Shown piece by piece: positions 7,383-15,746 of a DNA stretch of 45,140 bases. Below the pieces are notes generated by a model that saw only the letters and a list, made by a program, of their open reading frames with translations, ran no database searches and was not told where the DNA came from. Each line of letters starts with the position of its first letter. Within the stretch, counting starts at the first letter, position 1. The position numbers were made by a program, and so were the translations under genes. Origin of the DNA: CAYGDT01 sp964348745 (GTDB lineage: Bacteria; Patescibacteriota; Gracilibacteria; Peribacterales; Peribacteraceae); the NCBI GenBank assembly GCA_964348745.1, contig CAYGDT010000002.1, forward strand, positions 1-45,140, in the 5' to 3' direction.

Positions 7383-7685
7383 TCACTACGTCTGATGAAA
7401 TTTTTGGATGCCACGCCTATACTTTCGAACCGCATTCAGAGCGTCCCGCCATTCGACTCGGCCCTCCGGGCCTTGCTCACTGTTCGACTCACTTCGTTCG
7501 CTCACAGTCCTTCGCAAATCTTGAACGGAGTTTTGATGTAGGAGTCGAACAACCCTGAGCTTGTCGAAGGGTGGTCCTCGTCCGCCTCCGGCGGACTCCG
7601 GCCAAGTGTTTGACGAGACGAATGCCCCTGAGTGAGCGCAGCGAATCGAAGGGCCCAACAAAGAGCAATATTGGAAATGGCTTCG
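7383..7685. repeat. Convergent intergenic region packed with REP-like hairpins
   Basis: No gene is supported. The region holds at least four palindromic elements: GGCCC-TCC-GGGCC (7460-7472); ACCCTGAGCTTGTCGAAGGGT (7552-7572, a sequence type repeated in many environmental genomes); GTCCGCC-TCC-GGCGGAC (7580-7596, followed by TCCGGC); and GCCCCTGAG...CGAAGGGC (7624-7654), which has the same arms as the 7552 element but a longer loop. GTTCGACTCACTTCGTTCGCTCAC (split over 7482-7505) adds further repeat-like sequence. It separates two convergent genes and could terminate both. Confidence 0.65.
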
Positions 7686-8171
7686 TTAGCATTTTCTCAC
7701 TGTATTATCGTGATGATACGGATTGCTACTCGGGAGAGCGCGCAGGTGATCTCTGAGAAGATCTGCATACCCCATGTGTGTGTATCGAAATAAATTTGGA
7801 CACTGTAAATGTGTCACCTGCGTCCTGAAACGCGCCCAACGATAGCGCCATTTGCGAGCTTCCTGTTCCTCGGCGATAAGTTTCGGCGTCCAGCATGTAG
7901 CCAATATTCCATGCATCTGATGGCTGGTGGCCTGGAGCGCATCGTTGATCACACCTGCCTTAAAGCCATGAATATTGCTCATAATTAAAGGGAATACTCT
8001 GTCATGACGCATCGCTTGACACCGTTCTTTCACTACTTGGATCACAGTTTCTCTCGTATGTTTTTCCAAGTGAAACATGCTAATGTCAGCCTCCGGAAAT
8101 GCTGATCCCAAGCACTGTTCCGATACGTACAGGCGTGGTTTGTTCGCATCAATGATGAGAATGCTTTTCAT
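7686..8171 (-). CDS. Hypothetical protein
   Basis: A 161-residue protein. The N-terminus, MKSILIIDANKPRLYV, recalls the first strand of receiver (CheY-like) domains, but the acidic pair is not convincing and there is no clear phospho-acceptor Asp pattern. I therefore leave it unassigned. It contains WRYRWARFRTQ and several His and Cys residues. TATACT lies 9 nt upstream of the ATG, suggesting its own leaderless promoter. The 34-nt gap to 8206-8511 also allows co-transcription with that gene. Confidence 0.6.
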   Translation of the reverse strand: MKSILIIDANKPRLYVSEQCLGSAFPEADISMFHLEKHTRETVIQVVKERCQAMRHDRVFPLIMSNIHGFKAGVINDALQATSHQMHGILATCWTPKLIAEEQEARKWRYRWARFRTQVTHLQCPNLFRYTHMGYADLLRDHLRALPSSNPYHHDNTVRKC

Positions 8172-8205
8172 AAGTACATGAGTATACGACTAACACCACA
8201 ATCTA

Positions 8206-8511
8206 TTACGCCGTATGCAGAACGTGAATCCAATTATCTTGGATGACCGTAAAGCTTCCGTCTTCTCGCTCAGCTTCACCTTCGTAAACAGTCGGATCTC
8301 TCTCATCGCAAGTATTAAACACCTGTACGCGAATAGTGGTGCCAAGATCGGTAACGATAACTGAAGGCTGTTTATCAAGATCGTATGCATTGTACCCCTT
8401 AAACAATTGCCACATTCCGTAGCGCTTCATGAGTCCAGAGAGTAGCTCTTGCTCGTTTAATCCTTCTTCGAGTGGATGAATTTCGATACTGGCAATTTTG
8501 TACTGATGCAT
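8206..8511 (-). CDS. Hypothetical small protein
   Basis: A 101-residue soluble acidic protein (MHQYKIASIEIHPLEEGLNEQELL ... SFTVIQDNWIHVLHTA). No recognised domain. It probably folds as alternating helix and strands. It sits just upstream of 7686-8171 on the same strand, and its promoter (8520-8547) places transcription start almost on the ATG. Confidence 0.6.
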   Translation of the reverse strand: MHQYKIASIEIHPLEEGLNEQELLSGLMKRYGMWQLFKGYNAYDLDKQPSVIVTDLGTTIRVQVFNTCDERDPTVYEGEAEREDGSFTVIQDNWIHVLHTA

Positions 8512-8519
8512 AGTAATTT

Positions 8520-8547
8520 AATTTAAACTAAATTATAAATATGTCAA
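8520..8547 (-). promoter_or_regulatory. Promoter of the 8206-8511 gene, leaderless
   Basis: On the minus strand, TTGACA (8547-8542), a 16-bp spacer and TAAATT (8525-8520) lie only 8 nt before the ATG. The surroundings are strongly AT-rich compared with the rest of the window. Confidence 0.5.
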
Positions 8548-8623
8548 TACTCCATATTTGGGCTCATTGTTCAAACAGCGTTCAGTACGCCCCGCAAGCC
8601 ACTTTGTGATATGCTGGTAAACC

Positions 8624-9040
8624 ATGCAACGCAATTTCCCCGTTGAACCGGAGCCATTCGTTGCAAGCTTGCAGCAGTTTTTTGGTGCGGCGGCAACACA
8701 AGATCGGTGCGTTCTCAATATTGATACATTACGCGCACAGTTTTTTGAATTGATGCCGTACGACAGAGAAACCATTGTGGAGATTATCGCGCATTGGCAA
8801 AACGATAGGAGTGCTCTCGGTGCGCAGCTAGGAGAGGCGGCACGTACCGCACATAGGAAACATCCCCGTTTACCCCCATTTCCCTATGACATTGTCGTTG
8901 CGTACACAGGAAATACTCTCGCGGACGCGCACCGGATAATACTGCAGCCAAGTCGCTTTGAGGTACCCACAAACGTATGGCCTGCAGATTCTCTCTTCGA
9001 AGATTACAGCAGAATTATCGAAAGTCGTGGTAAAGCGTAA
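8624..9040 (+). CDS. Hypothetical protein
   Basis: A 138-residue soluble protein without a recognised family. It has a helical N-terminal half (FVASLQQFFGAAATQ ... RAQFFELMPYDRETIVEIIAHW) and a C-terminal part with FPYDIVVAYTGNTLADAHRIIL. TATGCT lies 8 nt before the ATG and there is no Shine-Dalgarno sequence. Codon use and the clean start make it a credible gene, but nothing indicates its job. Confidence 0.55.
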   Translation: MQRNFPVEPEPFVASLQQFFGAAATQDRCVLNIDTLRAQFFELMPYDRETIVEIIAHWQNDRSALGAQLGEAARTAHRKHPRLPPFPYDIVVAYTGNTLADAHRIILQPSRFEVPTNVWPADSLFEDYSRIIESRGKA

Positions 9041-9134
9041 ATCTAGTGTGCGGTAGACAAACAACACGTTCCCGCCATCTTGACAAGATAAGTTAACAAC
9101 TTCAGGATAGATTCCATCTCCTCACACATTTTGT

Positions 9135-9353
9135 ATGGATCAAGTTAATAATCCTGATCGCACATTAGAGTATCAAGTAGTTCCTTACGGTGAAGAAGGA
9201 TGGCAAGAAATTGAAGCAGACAATAGAGCGGTTGCGCAACGTGAGTTGGCGGACGGAATTGCTTGGGAGGAATGGAGAGTAAAGCAAGAAGCGGCAAGAG
9301 CAATGCAAGAATACGAAGATGAAACAGGATTCTATGATGATGATCGTCGCTAA
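9135..9353 (+). CDS. Hypothetical small acidic protein
   Basis: A 72-residue, Glu/Asp-rich protein (EGWQEIEADNRAVAQRELADGIAWEEWRVKQEAARAMQEYEDE), probably largely helical, ending in DDDRR. No recognised domain. It stands alone between two unrelated genes. TTGACA at 9079-9084 is the only promoter-like box upstream, and its spacing to any -10 box is poor. Confidence 0.5.
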   Translation: MDQVNNPDRTLEYQVVPYGEEGWQEIEADNRAVAQRELADGIAWEEWRVKQEAARAMQEYEDETGFYDDDRR

Positions 9354-9433
9354 GGCGATCTCGGTGGGAATATCAAAAGTCCAACAGGAGTAGAAGCAAA
9401 ACTTGGCGAACCAGGCTGGTAAGAAGGCATCCT

Positions 9434-10399
9434 TTATTTGTTTTCCAATGCGTTCAGTGTTGTGTGTCTCGTTTTAATATTGAGTCTCCCGCATCCCGCT
9501 TCGACATGCGTTCCGTCATCCTGTATATCTGCAAAAAATATTTTCACAAGCAATCCTTGTGCCCGAAGATATTGTGCGCATGCAACAATGCTTTCCAGAG
9601 AAGACGGTTGCAATGCATTGCTTCCACCGTCGCTTCCATCTGTGTTAAACGTCGATAGTTTTACCCGAAATGCATTTGAATATTTGGAGACTTGCTCTGC
9701 GGTTCTTTGCATATTGCCATCGGTATCTGTATAACCGGCTATCATCGGAATGTTGAGAGTAACAGGAAATCCTGACTGCCGCCCGACACCCGCCAGATCC
9801 TCAAAAACCGCGTCAATAGGAGGCGCAGGAGGTGGAATGAGCCCATCGTGCGCATCCGGGCCGTAGTAACTGTAGTGAAATCGGCAGCGACCTGGTTTAA
9901 ATCTCTGAGCTGTCTTAATAAATTTAGGGAAAAATGTATTAGCTCTCACGCCGATGGTGGAAACACCAATATGATCGATCCTATCATCGCGCAGTAAAAC
10001 TACCTGCGCGGCTTCAAGCACTGCATCTTCGTTACTCCCGGCATCTCCGTCGGCAAACGTGCCAACGTCTATCATTCTACCGTTGCACCGATCACCACGC
10101 AGACGAAGGTGAGCATCCACTTGTCGTACCATTTCATCCGCATTGAACATTGGTCCTTGGAATGTATTAGGCAGTCCACTTGGGCACACAAGTGCACACT
10201 TTCCAACACAACCACTCGACACCGAAATATTGATCGACAAACGATTCGAAGTTAAAAAACTTGCCGAGTCTGCCGCTCTAAATTTTCCGTCTCTGCCATT
10301 TGCCACAGGAGTGACGCATTTCATAATCCTACGGGCAGGGCCACCATCTGTGATGAGGACTGACTCAGGAGCAAAGTCGTTTACATCCGGAGATTTCAT
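9434..10399 (-). CDS. RlmN-like radical SAM protein with altered Cys cluster
   Basis: A 321-residue protein whose segment order follows the RlmN/Cfr family: SVSSGC...CPSG (iron-sulfur loop), DHIGVSTIGV (RlmN has VSTVG here), FHYSYYGPDAHDG, NIPMIAGYTDTDGNMQRTAE (RlmN PGVND loop), RVKLSTFN, and C-terminal HVEAGCGRLN in place of RlmN DIxAACGQL. The methyl-carrying Cys thus has an equivalent, Cys303. Two departures matter. The cluster Cys are at 64, 68 and 72, giving CX3CX3C rather than CX3CX2C. The position of RlmN Cys118 is Ser. It may be a divergent RNA-modifying enzyme or a family member with new chemistry. TATCAT lies 6 nt before the ATG. Confidence 0.6.
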   Translation of the reverse strand: MKSPDVNDFAPESVLITDGGPARRIMKCVTPVANGRDGKFRAADSASFLTSNRLSINISVSSGCVGKCALVCPSGLPNTFQGPMFNADEMVRQVDAHLRLRGDRCNGRMIDVGTFADGDAGSNEDAVLEAAQVVLLRDDRIDHIGVSTIGVRANTFFPKFIKTAQRFKPGRCRFHYSYYGPDAHDGLIPPPAPPIDAVFEDLAGVGRQSGFPVTLNIPMIAGYTDTDGNMQRTAEQVSKYSNAFRVKLSTFNTDGSDGGSNALQPSSLESIVACAQYLRAQGLLVKIFFADIQDDGTHVEAGCGRLNIKTRHTTLNALENK

Positions 10400-10450
10400 G
10401 CTGGAATGATACTAGCACCGTGCGTATTTCCCAGTCATTCTTTTCAGATT

Positions 10451-10480
10451 TTGGCATCATACTTAAAAATGCTCTATTAT
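10451..10480 (+). promoter_or_regulatory. Promoter, leaderless
   Basis: TTGGCA (10451-10456), an 18-bp spacer and TATTAT (10475-10480) lie 10 nt before the ATG at 10491, leaving room for a leader of only 3-5 nt. Confidence 0.6.
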
Positions 10481-10490
10481 CATCAACTTT

Positions 10491-10976
10491 ATGACTGATG
10501 ACATTTCAGATCGACAGGCATTCTTTGAACAGTGCGATAGGACCATCGTAGAACAAGCTTTTACGACCTTATCCTCGGTCATACGCAATGGATTTCGAAG
10601 AGTCTTGGAGGTAGGACCACAGCAGACTATTCGTGTTGTACAGCGAGAAGTACTGAAGAGTCGGGGAGCTTGTGCATTGGATGAGACAGCAGATGCATAT
10701 GTAGCAAAACAAGGATTCAGTAATCAGCTACTGGATCAAACACTACTGGATGCAAGATACGCATTGCTGGAATGTATTAAAGAAGCGAACAAAGAGGTAG
10801 GAAAAGATATCCCCGATCTCGTCGCCAAGCTCACAGAAGCGATTGTACAACGTGCAGATCACGATGTGATACAACTCTTCTATGATCAAATTGAACCGGC
10901 ACTCGTCGAAGTGTATCGCCAATGGTTACTCAAGGGCTATACTTGGTATGATCTGGAATTAGTAGCGGACAGTTAG
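10491..10976 (+). CDS. Hypothetical protein
   Basis: A 161-residue soluble, probably mostly helical protein (RQAFFEQCDRTIVEQAFTTLSSVIRNGFRRVLEVG ... ALVEVYRQWLLKGYTWYDLELV). I do not recognise a family. It is preceded by a clear promoter and is convergent with the symporter gene, from which it is separated by 16 bp. Confidence 0.6.
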   Translation: MTDDISDRQAFFEQCDRTIVEQAFTTLSSVIRNGFRRVLEVGPQQTIRVVQREVLKSRGACALDETADAYVAKQGFSNQLLDQTLLDARYALLECIKEANKEVGKDIPDLVAKLTEAIVQRADHDVIQLFYDQIEPALVEVYRQWLLKGYTWYDLELVADS

Positions 10977-10992
10977 AAAATGCGAGTCGGTA

Positions 10993-12534
10993 TTACATAG
11001 AGGCGGCAACCTTCAGTGGTTTTGGGAAAGCAAGGCAGAACACAAGGGTGACTCCCACAACGAACAGGGCGCTTAAAACGATCCACACCGGCTTGTCGAT
11101 GATATTGCTGTAAATGAAAAGCGGGAGCCCGACAAAGAAAGCGACGAGCACCCCCCAAAACACTCCTTTTGGGTTAAGCCTCTCCCAGTACAGACTGAGA
11201 ATCGTCGGCACCATTACACACGCGGCAACCGTATTGAAGACCCACCACAATTGCTGAAGCTTGAAGCCGGGGATATAAATCACAGCCAACGCGACGAGGA
11301 ACCCTGCGATAGTCAGCCAGATCATGGTGTTGCGCGCTGCACTGAGACGACGAAGATCCAAGAGGTGTTTTGTGAGCTTCTCTTTGTCCGAGAGCACGTC
11401 GCCCTTCTCGCTTCTGAGCATCAGCGATTTTTCTTCATCCGTGTACTTCATCACATCGGTCGTCCAGAGGCTCGCTGCCGCGTTCATACCCGAATCCAAC
11501 GTGGAGCTGAGTGCACAGAGAAGCATGATAACGAAGAAGAATACTGTCCAGACCGGCAGTAATCGGCTTACGACCACAACTCCGATGAGCGAGGTATCCA
11601 CTCCCTCCGGAACTACAGCCGCAAAGCTAGGGTCCGCACCGATGAAACCAAGGAAGCCGAGGAGGATCGGCACGAGACCGAATGCAAGAGCCCCGAAGAT
11701 AAATGCTCTACGAAGATGTCCTTCTTTGATGGCAAATGCCCTCTGCCAGTACTGCTGATCGGACACGGAGCCGGCGATGAGCCCGATGGAAGTGACTATG
11801 CCGAGCGAGAAGGCAATTTTGGGATTCAAGATGTTCGCGCTGCCCGAAATGCCCGCGAGTCCTGCGCGGATACTATCGATCCCCGCAATACTGACGCTCC
11901 ACGGAATGAGAACAATGAGTGCCACAAAGATGAGTGCCAGCTGCAGAAAGTCTGTAATAATGGCAGATTCAAACCCCGAAACAAGCGTATAGATGAGTGG
12001 AATAGCGCCGAGTATCGCGATCGTCACGACGGCCGTCGCCTGATAGACGGGGATGCCAAGCACGAGTGCGAGAAGGTTGCCCCCAGCATAGAGCTGCACG
12101 GTGATCGACATTAATTGGTAGAAGAAAAATGGATAGAGGTACAGCTTATGTACTTTTTCATCGCCTAACGAGTGGCGAATCCACTGGGGAAGCGTGTAGC
12201 CGTAGGGCATCTTCTGCCGGATACGAGGAGCGAGAATCGCGAAGATGGCAAGCGCGGCCATGTTCGGCGCCGTAAACCAGAAGAGTCCCGCTAATCCGTA
12301 CTGGTACGCAAAGAGTGTTGAGACAAACACCGCGGGCGCCCATATCCACGAGGCGGCTATACTCGAACCTCCAAGGAACCAATTCACTTTACGATCGGCA
12401 ATGAGGAAATTTTCAGCGGTAGATGCAGACTTCTGCCACCACGCGAAGAAATACGTGGCGAGCAGCATGAATAACCCGAAAGCAAGAAGCAGCAAGTACG
12501 TCGCTCCGGTCGAGAGATGCACAATAGTATTCAT
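10993..12534 (-). CDS. Sodium:solute symporter (SSS family)
   Basis: A 513-residue polytopic membrane protein with about 13 hydrophobic helices, typical in length for the SSS family (PutP, PanF, DUR3 and vSGLT relatives). Family features include ENFLIADRKVNWFLGGSSIAASW near the N-terminus, the long TM segments ITDFLQLALIFVALIVLIP and GLIAGSVSDQQYWQRAFA, and LSSTLDSGMNAAASLWTTDVMK. The last matches the conserved STADS/Na2-site helix region of the family. The substrate cannot be read from the sequence. For an organism with few biosynthetic genes, uptake of an amino acid, urea or vitamin is likely. The gene is single, with its own leaderless promoter. Confidence 0.9.
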   Translation of the reverse strand: MNTIVHLSTGATYLLLLAFGLFMLLATYFFAWWQKSASTAENFLIADRKVNWFLGGSSIAASWIWAPAVFVSTLFAYQYGLAGLFWFTAPNMAALAIFAILAPRIRQKMPYGYTLPQWIRHSLGDEKVHKLYLYPFFFYQLMSITVQLYAGGNLLALVLGIPVYQATAVVTIAILGAIPLIYTLVSGFESAIITDFLQLALIFVALIVLIPWSVSIAGIDSIRAGLAGISGSANILNPKIAFSLGIVTSIGLIAGSVSDQQYWQRAFAIKEGHLRRAFIFGALAFGLVPILLGFLGFIGADPSFAAVVPEGVDTSLIGVVVVSRLLPVWTVFFFVIMLLCALSSTLDSGMNAAASLWTTDVMKYTDEEKSLMLRSEKGDVLSDKEKLTKHLLDLRRLSAARNTMIWLTIAGFLVALAVIYIPGFKLQQLWWVFNTVAACVMVPTILSLYWERLNPKGVFWGVLVAFFVGLPLFIYSNIIDKPVWIVLSALFVVGVTLVFCLAFPKPLKVAASM

Positions 12535-12542
12535 TGGAGAAT

Positions 12543-12571
12543 ATGCTACGTGTTCCGGCAGTGGGGGACAA
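12543..12571 (-). promoter_or_regulatory. Symporter promoter, leaderless
   Basis: On the minus strand, TTGTCC (12571-12566), a 17-bp spacer and TAGCAT (12548-12543) end 8 nt before the ATG at 12534. Confidence 0.55.
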
Positions 12572-12587
12572 GTGAGTTATAATGATG

Positions 12588-13646
12588 CTACTCCAAATAC
12601 AACATCGGATTCTTTTTGTCGCCGTTCATGCGCACTTCAAAGTGCACATGGATACCCGTTGCGCCGTGGACGAGGCCGGTATTGCCCATCGATGAGATTG
12701 TCTGCCCGCGCTTCACGTGATCACCGACTTTGACGTAGAGATCTTTGTTGTGACCGTACAGCGAAACAAGCCCGTTGCCATGATCGATTTCGATCACGTT
12801 GCCGTACCCGCCGTTCCAACCATTCACGGAACGAATAACAACGCCGTCTTCCGCTGCAAAGATCGGACCGCCGATGACGCCATCGGTCTTCTCCTGCATG
12901 TCGATGGCGAAGTGATTGGCGCTGAAGTACTGCGTGTAGTAACACGAAGCGGCGCAGGGTTTCTGCAGCACGCCCGCAGTCGGAGTCGTTGTAAACGGCT
13001 CCGCAGGCGGCGTTTTCGGCTGCTGCACGGGGGGTGTTCCCGGTTTTTCCGGCGGTTTAATCGTTGGCTTGCCGCTCGGCTGCTGATCGACCGTGGCGAT
13101 TTCGGTCTGCTTTTCGATGATCGGCTTGCCACCCGGGATGATCAGCTGCTGCCCCGCCATAATGAACTCGTTCTTCAGTTCGTTCTGTTGCAAGATAGCG
13201 TTGATATCAACATCGTAGAGCTGCGCGATACGCGAGAGCGTCTGGCCGCGCGATACGGTATGCAGCACACCCTCTACGGGGAGAATGAGCAACTCTTGCC
13301 CCGGTTTTATGGACTCTCCCGGTTGCAAATGGTTCGCCCAGCGGATGGTTTCCACCGAAACGGGATACCAACGCGACAGTCGCTCAAGACTGTCGCCGTC
13401 TTTGACAATATGAATGGTACCCTTGGCGTACGCACGCCGCGCTCCCTGACGGGTCAGTGGGGATGTTTTTTTTATGAAACCGTCCTCTGCCAAGAGAAAC
13501 TCTTCCTCAGGCAGATCGGCGTTCTGCGGCACGAGTGCAGCTTTCGAAACATACGGCGGAAGCACCGTTGATACGACAAAAGCGACAACACACGCTAGAC
13601 GTACCCGCCTGCTAATCCAGCGATGAATGGAAGAGTCAGAAGTCAT
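12588..13646 (-). CDS. Exported LysM/M23 peptidoglycan endopeptidase
   Basis: A 352-residue cell-wall hydrolase. A signal or anchor helix occupies residues 15-37 (VRLACVVAFVVSTVLPPYVSKA). LysM domains lie at about 78-123 and 127-171, a Pro-rich linker at 190-222, and an M23 (LytM-type) peptidase domain at about 240-350. Zinc ligands are visible: His245 and Asp249 in HFAID, and His335 in HVHFE. The second catalytic His is His333 or His299 (YGHN). It should cut peptide crosslinks during growth or division, on the outer face of the membrane. It belongs to a run of envelope genes with the D,D-carboxypeptidase and the FtsQ-like gene. No Shine-Dalgarno sequence is seen. Confidence 0.9.
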   Translation of the reverse strand: MTSDSSIHRWISRRVRLACVVAFVVSTVLPPYVSKAALVPQNADLPEEEFLLAEDGFIKKTSPLTRQGARRAYAKGTIHIVKDGDSLERLSRWYPVSVETIRWANHLQPGESIKPGQELLILPVEGVLHTVSRGQTLSRIAQLYDVDINAILQQNELKNEFIMAGQQLIIPGGKPIIEKQTEIATVDQQPSGKPTIKPPEKPGTPPVQQPKTPPAEPFTTTPTAGVLQKPCAASCYYTQYFSANHFAIDMQEKTDGVIGGPIFAAEDGVVIRSVNGWNGGYGNVIEIDHGNGLVSLYGHNKDLYVKVGDHVKRGQTISSMGNTGLVHGATGIHVHFEVRMNGDKKNPMLYLE

Positions 13647-13682
13647 GATGCTATTGTTTGAATTTTACACGATGGGTATGAG

Positions 13683-13797
13683 GATTAGTGATTAGTGATT
13701 AGTGATTAGTGATTAGTGATTGGTGATTGGAATGCTGTAAGACTATTGACTCATTACTAGAGACTAGTCACTAGTAACTAATCACTAATCACTGACT
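13683..13797. repeat. Heptamer tandem-repeat inverted repeat (GATTAGT type)
   Basis: Five exact GATTAGT units plus two variants (13683-13730) face ACTAATC, ACTAATC, ACTGACT (13777-13797), with CTAGTCACTAG in between. The arms can form a long imperfect hairpin. The right arm runs into the stop codon of the D,D-carboxypeptidase gene. The unit is 7 bp, as at six other sites in the window. Confidence 0.85.
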
Positions 13798-14668
13798 ACC
13801 GATCCCGTACCGCTACCGATGCCGACTTGCTCCCGAGAGCATCCAGAATCATCAGCATATCCTTATAGCGTTGATTGGAGTCCAGCAGGACGACGACGTA
13901 CTGCTGTTCCCCTTCCTTGACGAGAGACATCAGGCATTGCCCCGCCTCGGTCGTTGTGCCGGTTTTTCCGCCTGCGACTGAGGTCGATTCATGCATCATC
14001 GCGTGCGTATGATAGAGACGAATCGTTTCTCCTTCTTGACTGGAGATCTGCCTGCCTGCACTCGAGAGCCGGCTTGCAATTTCCGGATCGCGTAACGCAA
14101 ACATCGTTAAGCCCGCGATATCTTGAGGTGTGGACCAGTGAGCGGGATCGTCGAGTCCGCTTGGATTTCTAAACGACGTTCCTGTCATGCCAAGTTGCAG
14201 CGCACGGGCATTCATCTCCATGGCGAATGCCGGAATGGAACCGCTGTGGTACACCGCAAGCGTCACCGCTGCGTCATTTGCAGAATTGATCAGCAACGCA
14301 GAGAGCAGATCGCCGACGGTAAAATGCTGCCCCGGAGACAGATACGCCTTGTTTCCTGCAATATCCGCTGCCTGCTTTGGTATGGTGACGATTTCATCCA
14401 ATGCATGATGCTCCACGATGAGCAGGGCTGTCATCAGTTTCGTAAGACTGGCCATAGGCCGCTGTACGCGGGTGTCGAAACCGTATACCTTCTGCCCGCT
14501 TTGGAGATCGTAGATCACCACTCCCGAAGCCGAAAGCCTTCCTTCGATGTGTATTTCCTGGCTTGGTGGAGCGACGTCGACGCGCTGCAAAGCGACGGCA
14601 TCCGGAGATACGCCCCCGTACGACGGGAACAAGCCTAGGAGAAGCGCTGAAAGCAGCGATCGATACAT
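13796..14668 (-). CDS. D-alanyl-D-alanine carboxypeptidase (S11, PBP5-like)
   Basis: A 290-residue serine-type penicillin-binding protein that trims the terminal D-Ala of peptidoglycan pentapeptides outside the membrane. All three active-site motifs are present: Ser74-Leu-Thr-Lys77, Ser129-Ala-Asn131 and Lys235-Thr-Gly. A short signal peptide (MYRSLLSALLLGLFPSYGG) starts the protein. The C-terminal PBP5-type beta domain and amphipathic anchor are absent, making this a compact version. A promoter with TATACT 7 nt before the ATG suggests a leaderless transcript. The stop lies within a heptamer repeat. Confidence 0.93.
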   Translation of the reverse strand: MYRSLLSALLLGLFPSYGGVSPDAVALQRVDVAPPSQEIHIEGRLSASGVVIYDLQSGQKVYGFDTRVQRPMASLTKLMTALLIVEHHALDEIVTIPKQAADIAGNKAYLSPGQHFTVGDLLSALLINSANDAAVTLAVYHSGSIPAFAMEMNARALQLGMTGTSFRNPSGLDDPAHWSTPQDIAGLTMFALRDPEIASRLSSAGRQISSQEGETIRLYHTHAMMHESTSVAGGKTGTTTEAGQCLMSLVKEGEQQYVVVLLDSNQRYKDMLMILDALGSKSASVAVRDR

Positions 14669-14675
14669 TATAGAA

Positions 14676-14704
14676 AGTATAGCGAAAAGAGACGTGACAT
14701 TGAA
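14676..14704 (-). promoter_or_regulatory. D,D-carboxypeptidase promoter, leaderless
   Basis: TTCAAT (14704-14699), a 17-bp spacer and TATACT (14681-14676) on the minus strand end 7 nt before the ATG. The -10 box is strong and the -35 box weak. Confidence 0.5.
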
Positions 14705-14764
14705 GGAGAAGCGACGATTTCATGGGGAAGGAACCGGGACGGGGTCAAGTAATTTTACTTGCAC

Positions 14765-15679
14765 TTACAGGAATGTCACTCTCCCTCGTACGCGGAGGTC
14801 GATGTATTGACGTACGTCTTTTATATCTGTCGTACTCAGAAACGTTTTATAGCGCAGCATCTGCTCGTCGAGCGGCGTCACAAAATCAAACCACAGTTCG
14901 ATAGTACCGACCTGCAAGTGATACTCCTGCGCGCGCAGGTACACCGTGCGGCGTGTTACTTCCTGTCCAAACTGACGCAGCAGTGTCACTTCTGCCGCAT
15001 TCATGCGCTCCAGAAATGCCGGGCTGATGAGTGTCGAGCCATGATCCGGCCGTACGCCCCAGTCAACGATTGTGAACTCCGGTAGGGTCTGCGTATCGCG
15101 TGCACTGCTTGTTTCGATATAAATCCCCTGCTCCGTCATAAAATCGAGATGGATCCCCGTTCCGGAACGCGCGCCGCTCTCATCATCGGGATTGACGATA
15201 TTCAGACGCGCTGCGAGCGGATGTAAGTCGATAGAGACGTGCAGCGTGCTGGGATAGATCTTGTCGACCTCGACGGTGCTCAAATCGGGAATGCCTTCTT
15301 GCAACAGATTGGAGACTTCGAACGATGAGAGGAAGAACAGGTGCTTGTTAAAGATCGGACGCAGTGCCTCCTGCACTTCCTGAATATCCAGACGCGGGGA
15401 GAGACGGGTTACCTGCACTTCGCGCACGTGGATAATGGGAGAGAAAAGCAGAAAACCGAACGTGCCGATACCTGTCAGCAAAGCGATGACGAGTGTCCAG
15501 CGCAGGGCGGAATCTTTAAATCCCTGGAAAAAAACTTCCATGCGCCTAGTGGTTCTGCGGAAACGCTCCTTGTTTCGGCGCTTCGGCGGAGACATATGGC
15601 GTCGCACAAACCGTCTCGTGCGGGGCGATACCGGCCGAGCGTACTTTTTAGGGAGCCGGGTGGGACGACGGACGGGCAC
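14765..15679 (-). CDS. FtsQ-like POTRA-domain cell-division protein
   Basis: About 304 residues. The N-terminal 60 residues are very rich in Arg and Lys and should be cytoplasmic. One membrane helix follows (about 62-82, WTLVIALLTGIGTFGFLLF), then a POTRA domain (about 83-155: IIHVREVQVTRLSPRLDIQEVQEALR ... VEVDKIYPSTLHVSI) with the FtsQ signature of YPxTLxVxI followed by HPLAARL. The rest is the FtsQ beta domain. FtsQ links early and late divisome proteins. The start could be TTG at 15682 or GTG at 15679; TAAGAT lies 6 nt before the GTG, so I prefer the GTG. No ftsA or ftsZ is adjacent. It is divergent from the glycosyltransferase. Confidence 0.8.
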   Translation of the reverse strand: MPVRRPTRLPKKYARPVSPRTRRFVRRHMSPPKRRNKERFRRTTRRMEVFFQGFKDSALRWTLVIALLTGIGTFGFLLFSPIIHVREVQVTRLSPRLDIQEVQEALRPIFNKHLFFLSSFEVSNLLQEGIPDLSTVEVDKIYPSTLHVSIDLHPLAARLNIVNPDDESGARSGTGIHLDFMTEQGIYIETSSARDTQTLPEFTIVDWGVRPDHGSTLISPAFLERMNAAEVTLLRQFGQEVTRRTVYLRAQEYHLQVGTIELWFDFVTPLDEQMLRYKTFLSTTDIKDVRQYIDLRVRGRVTFL

Positions 15680-15746
15680 CAAGGTATCTTACTGGAAGGT
15701 TTGAAAAGTCGGAAAAGTCGGCACTGTTTGTGGCACAATAGATTCT

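Noticed and set aside
7686..8171. Response-regulator receiver protein (start ILIIDAN)
   Set aside because: No convincing phospho-acceptor Asp or conserved Lys at the expected places, and no histidine kinase nearby.
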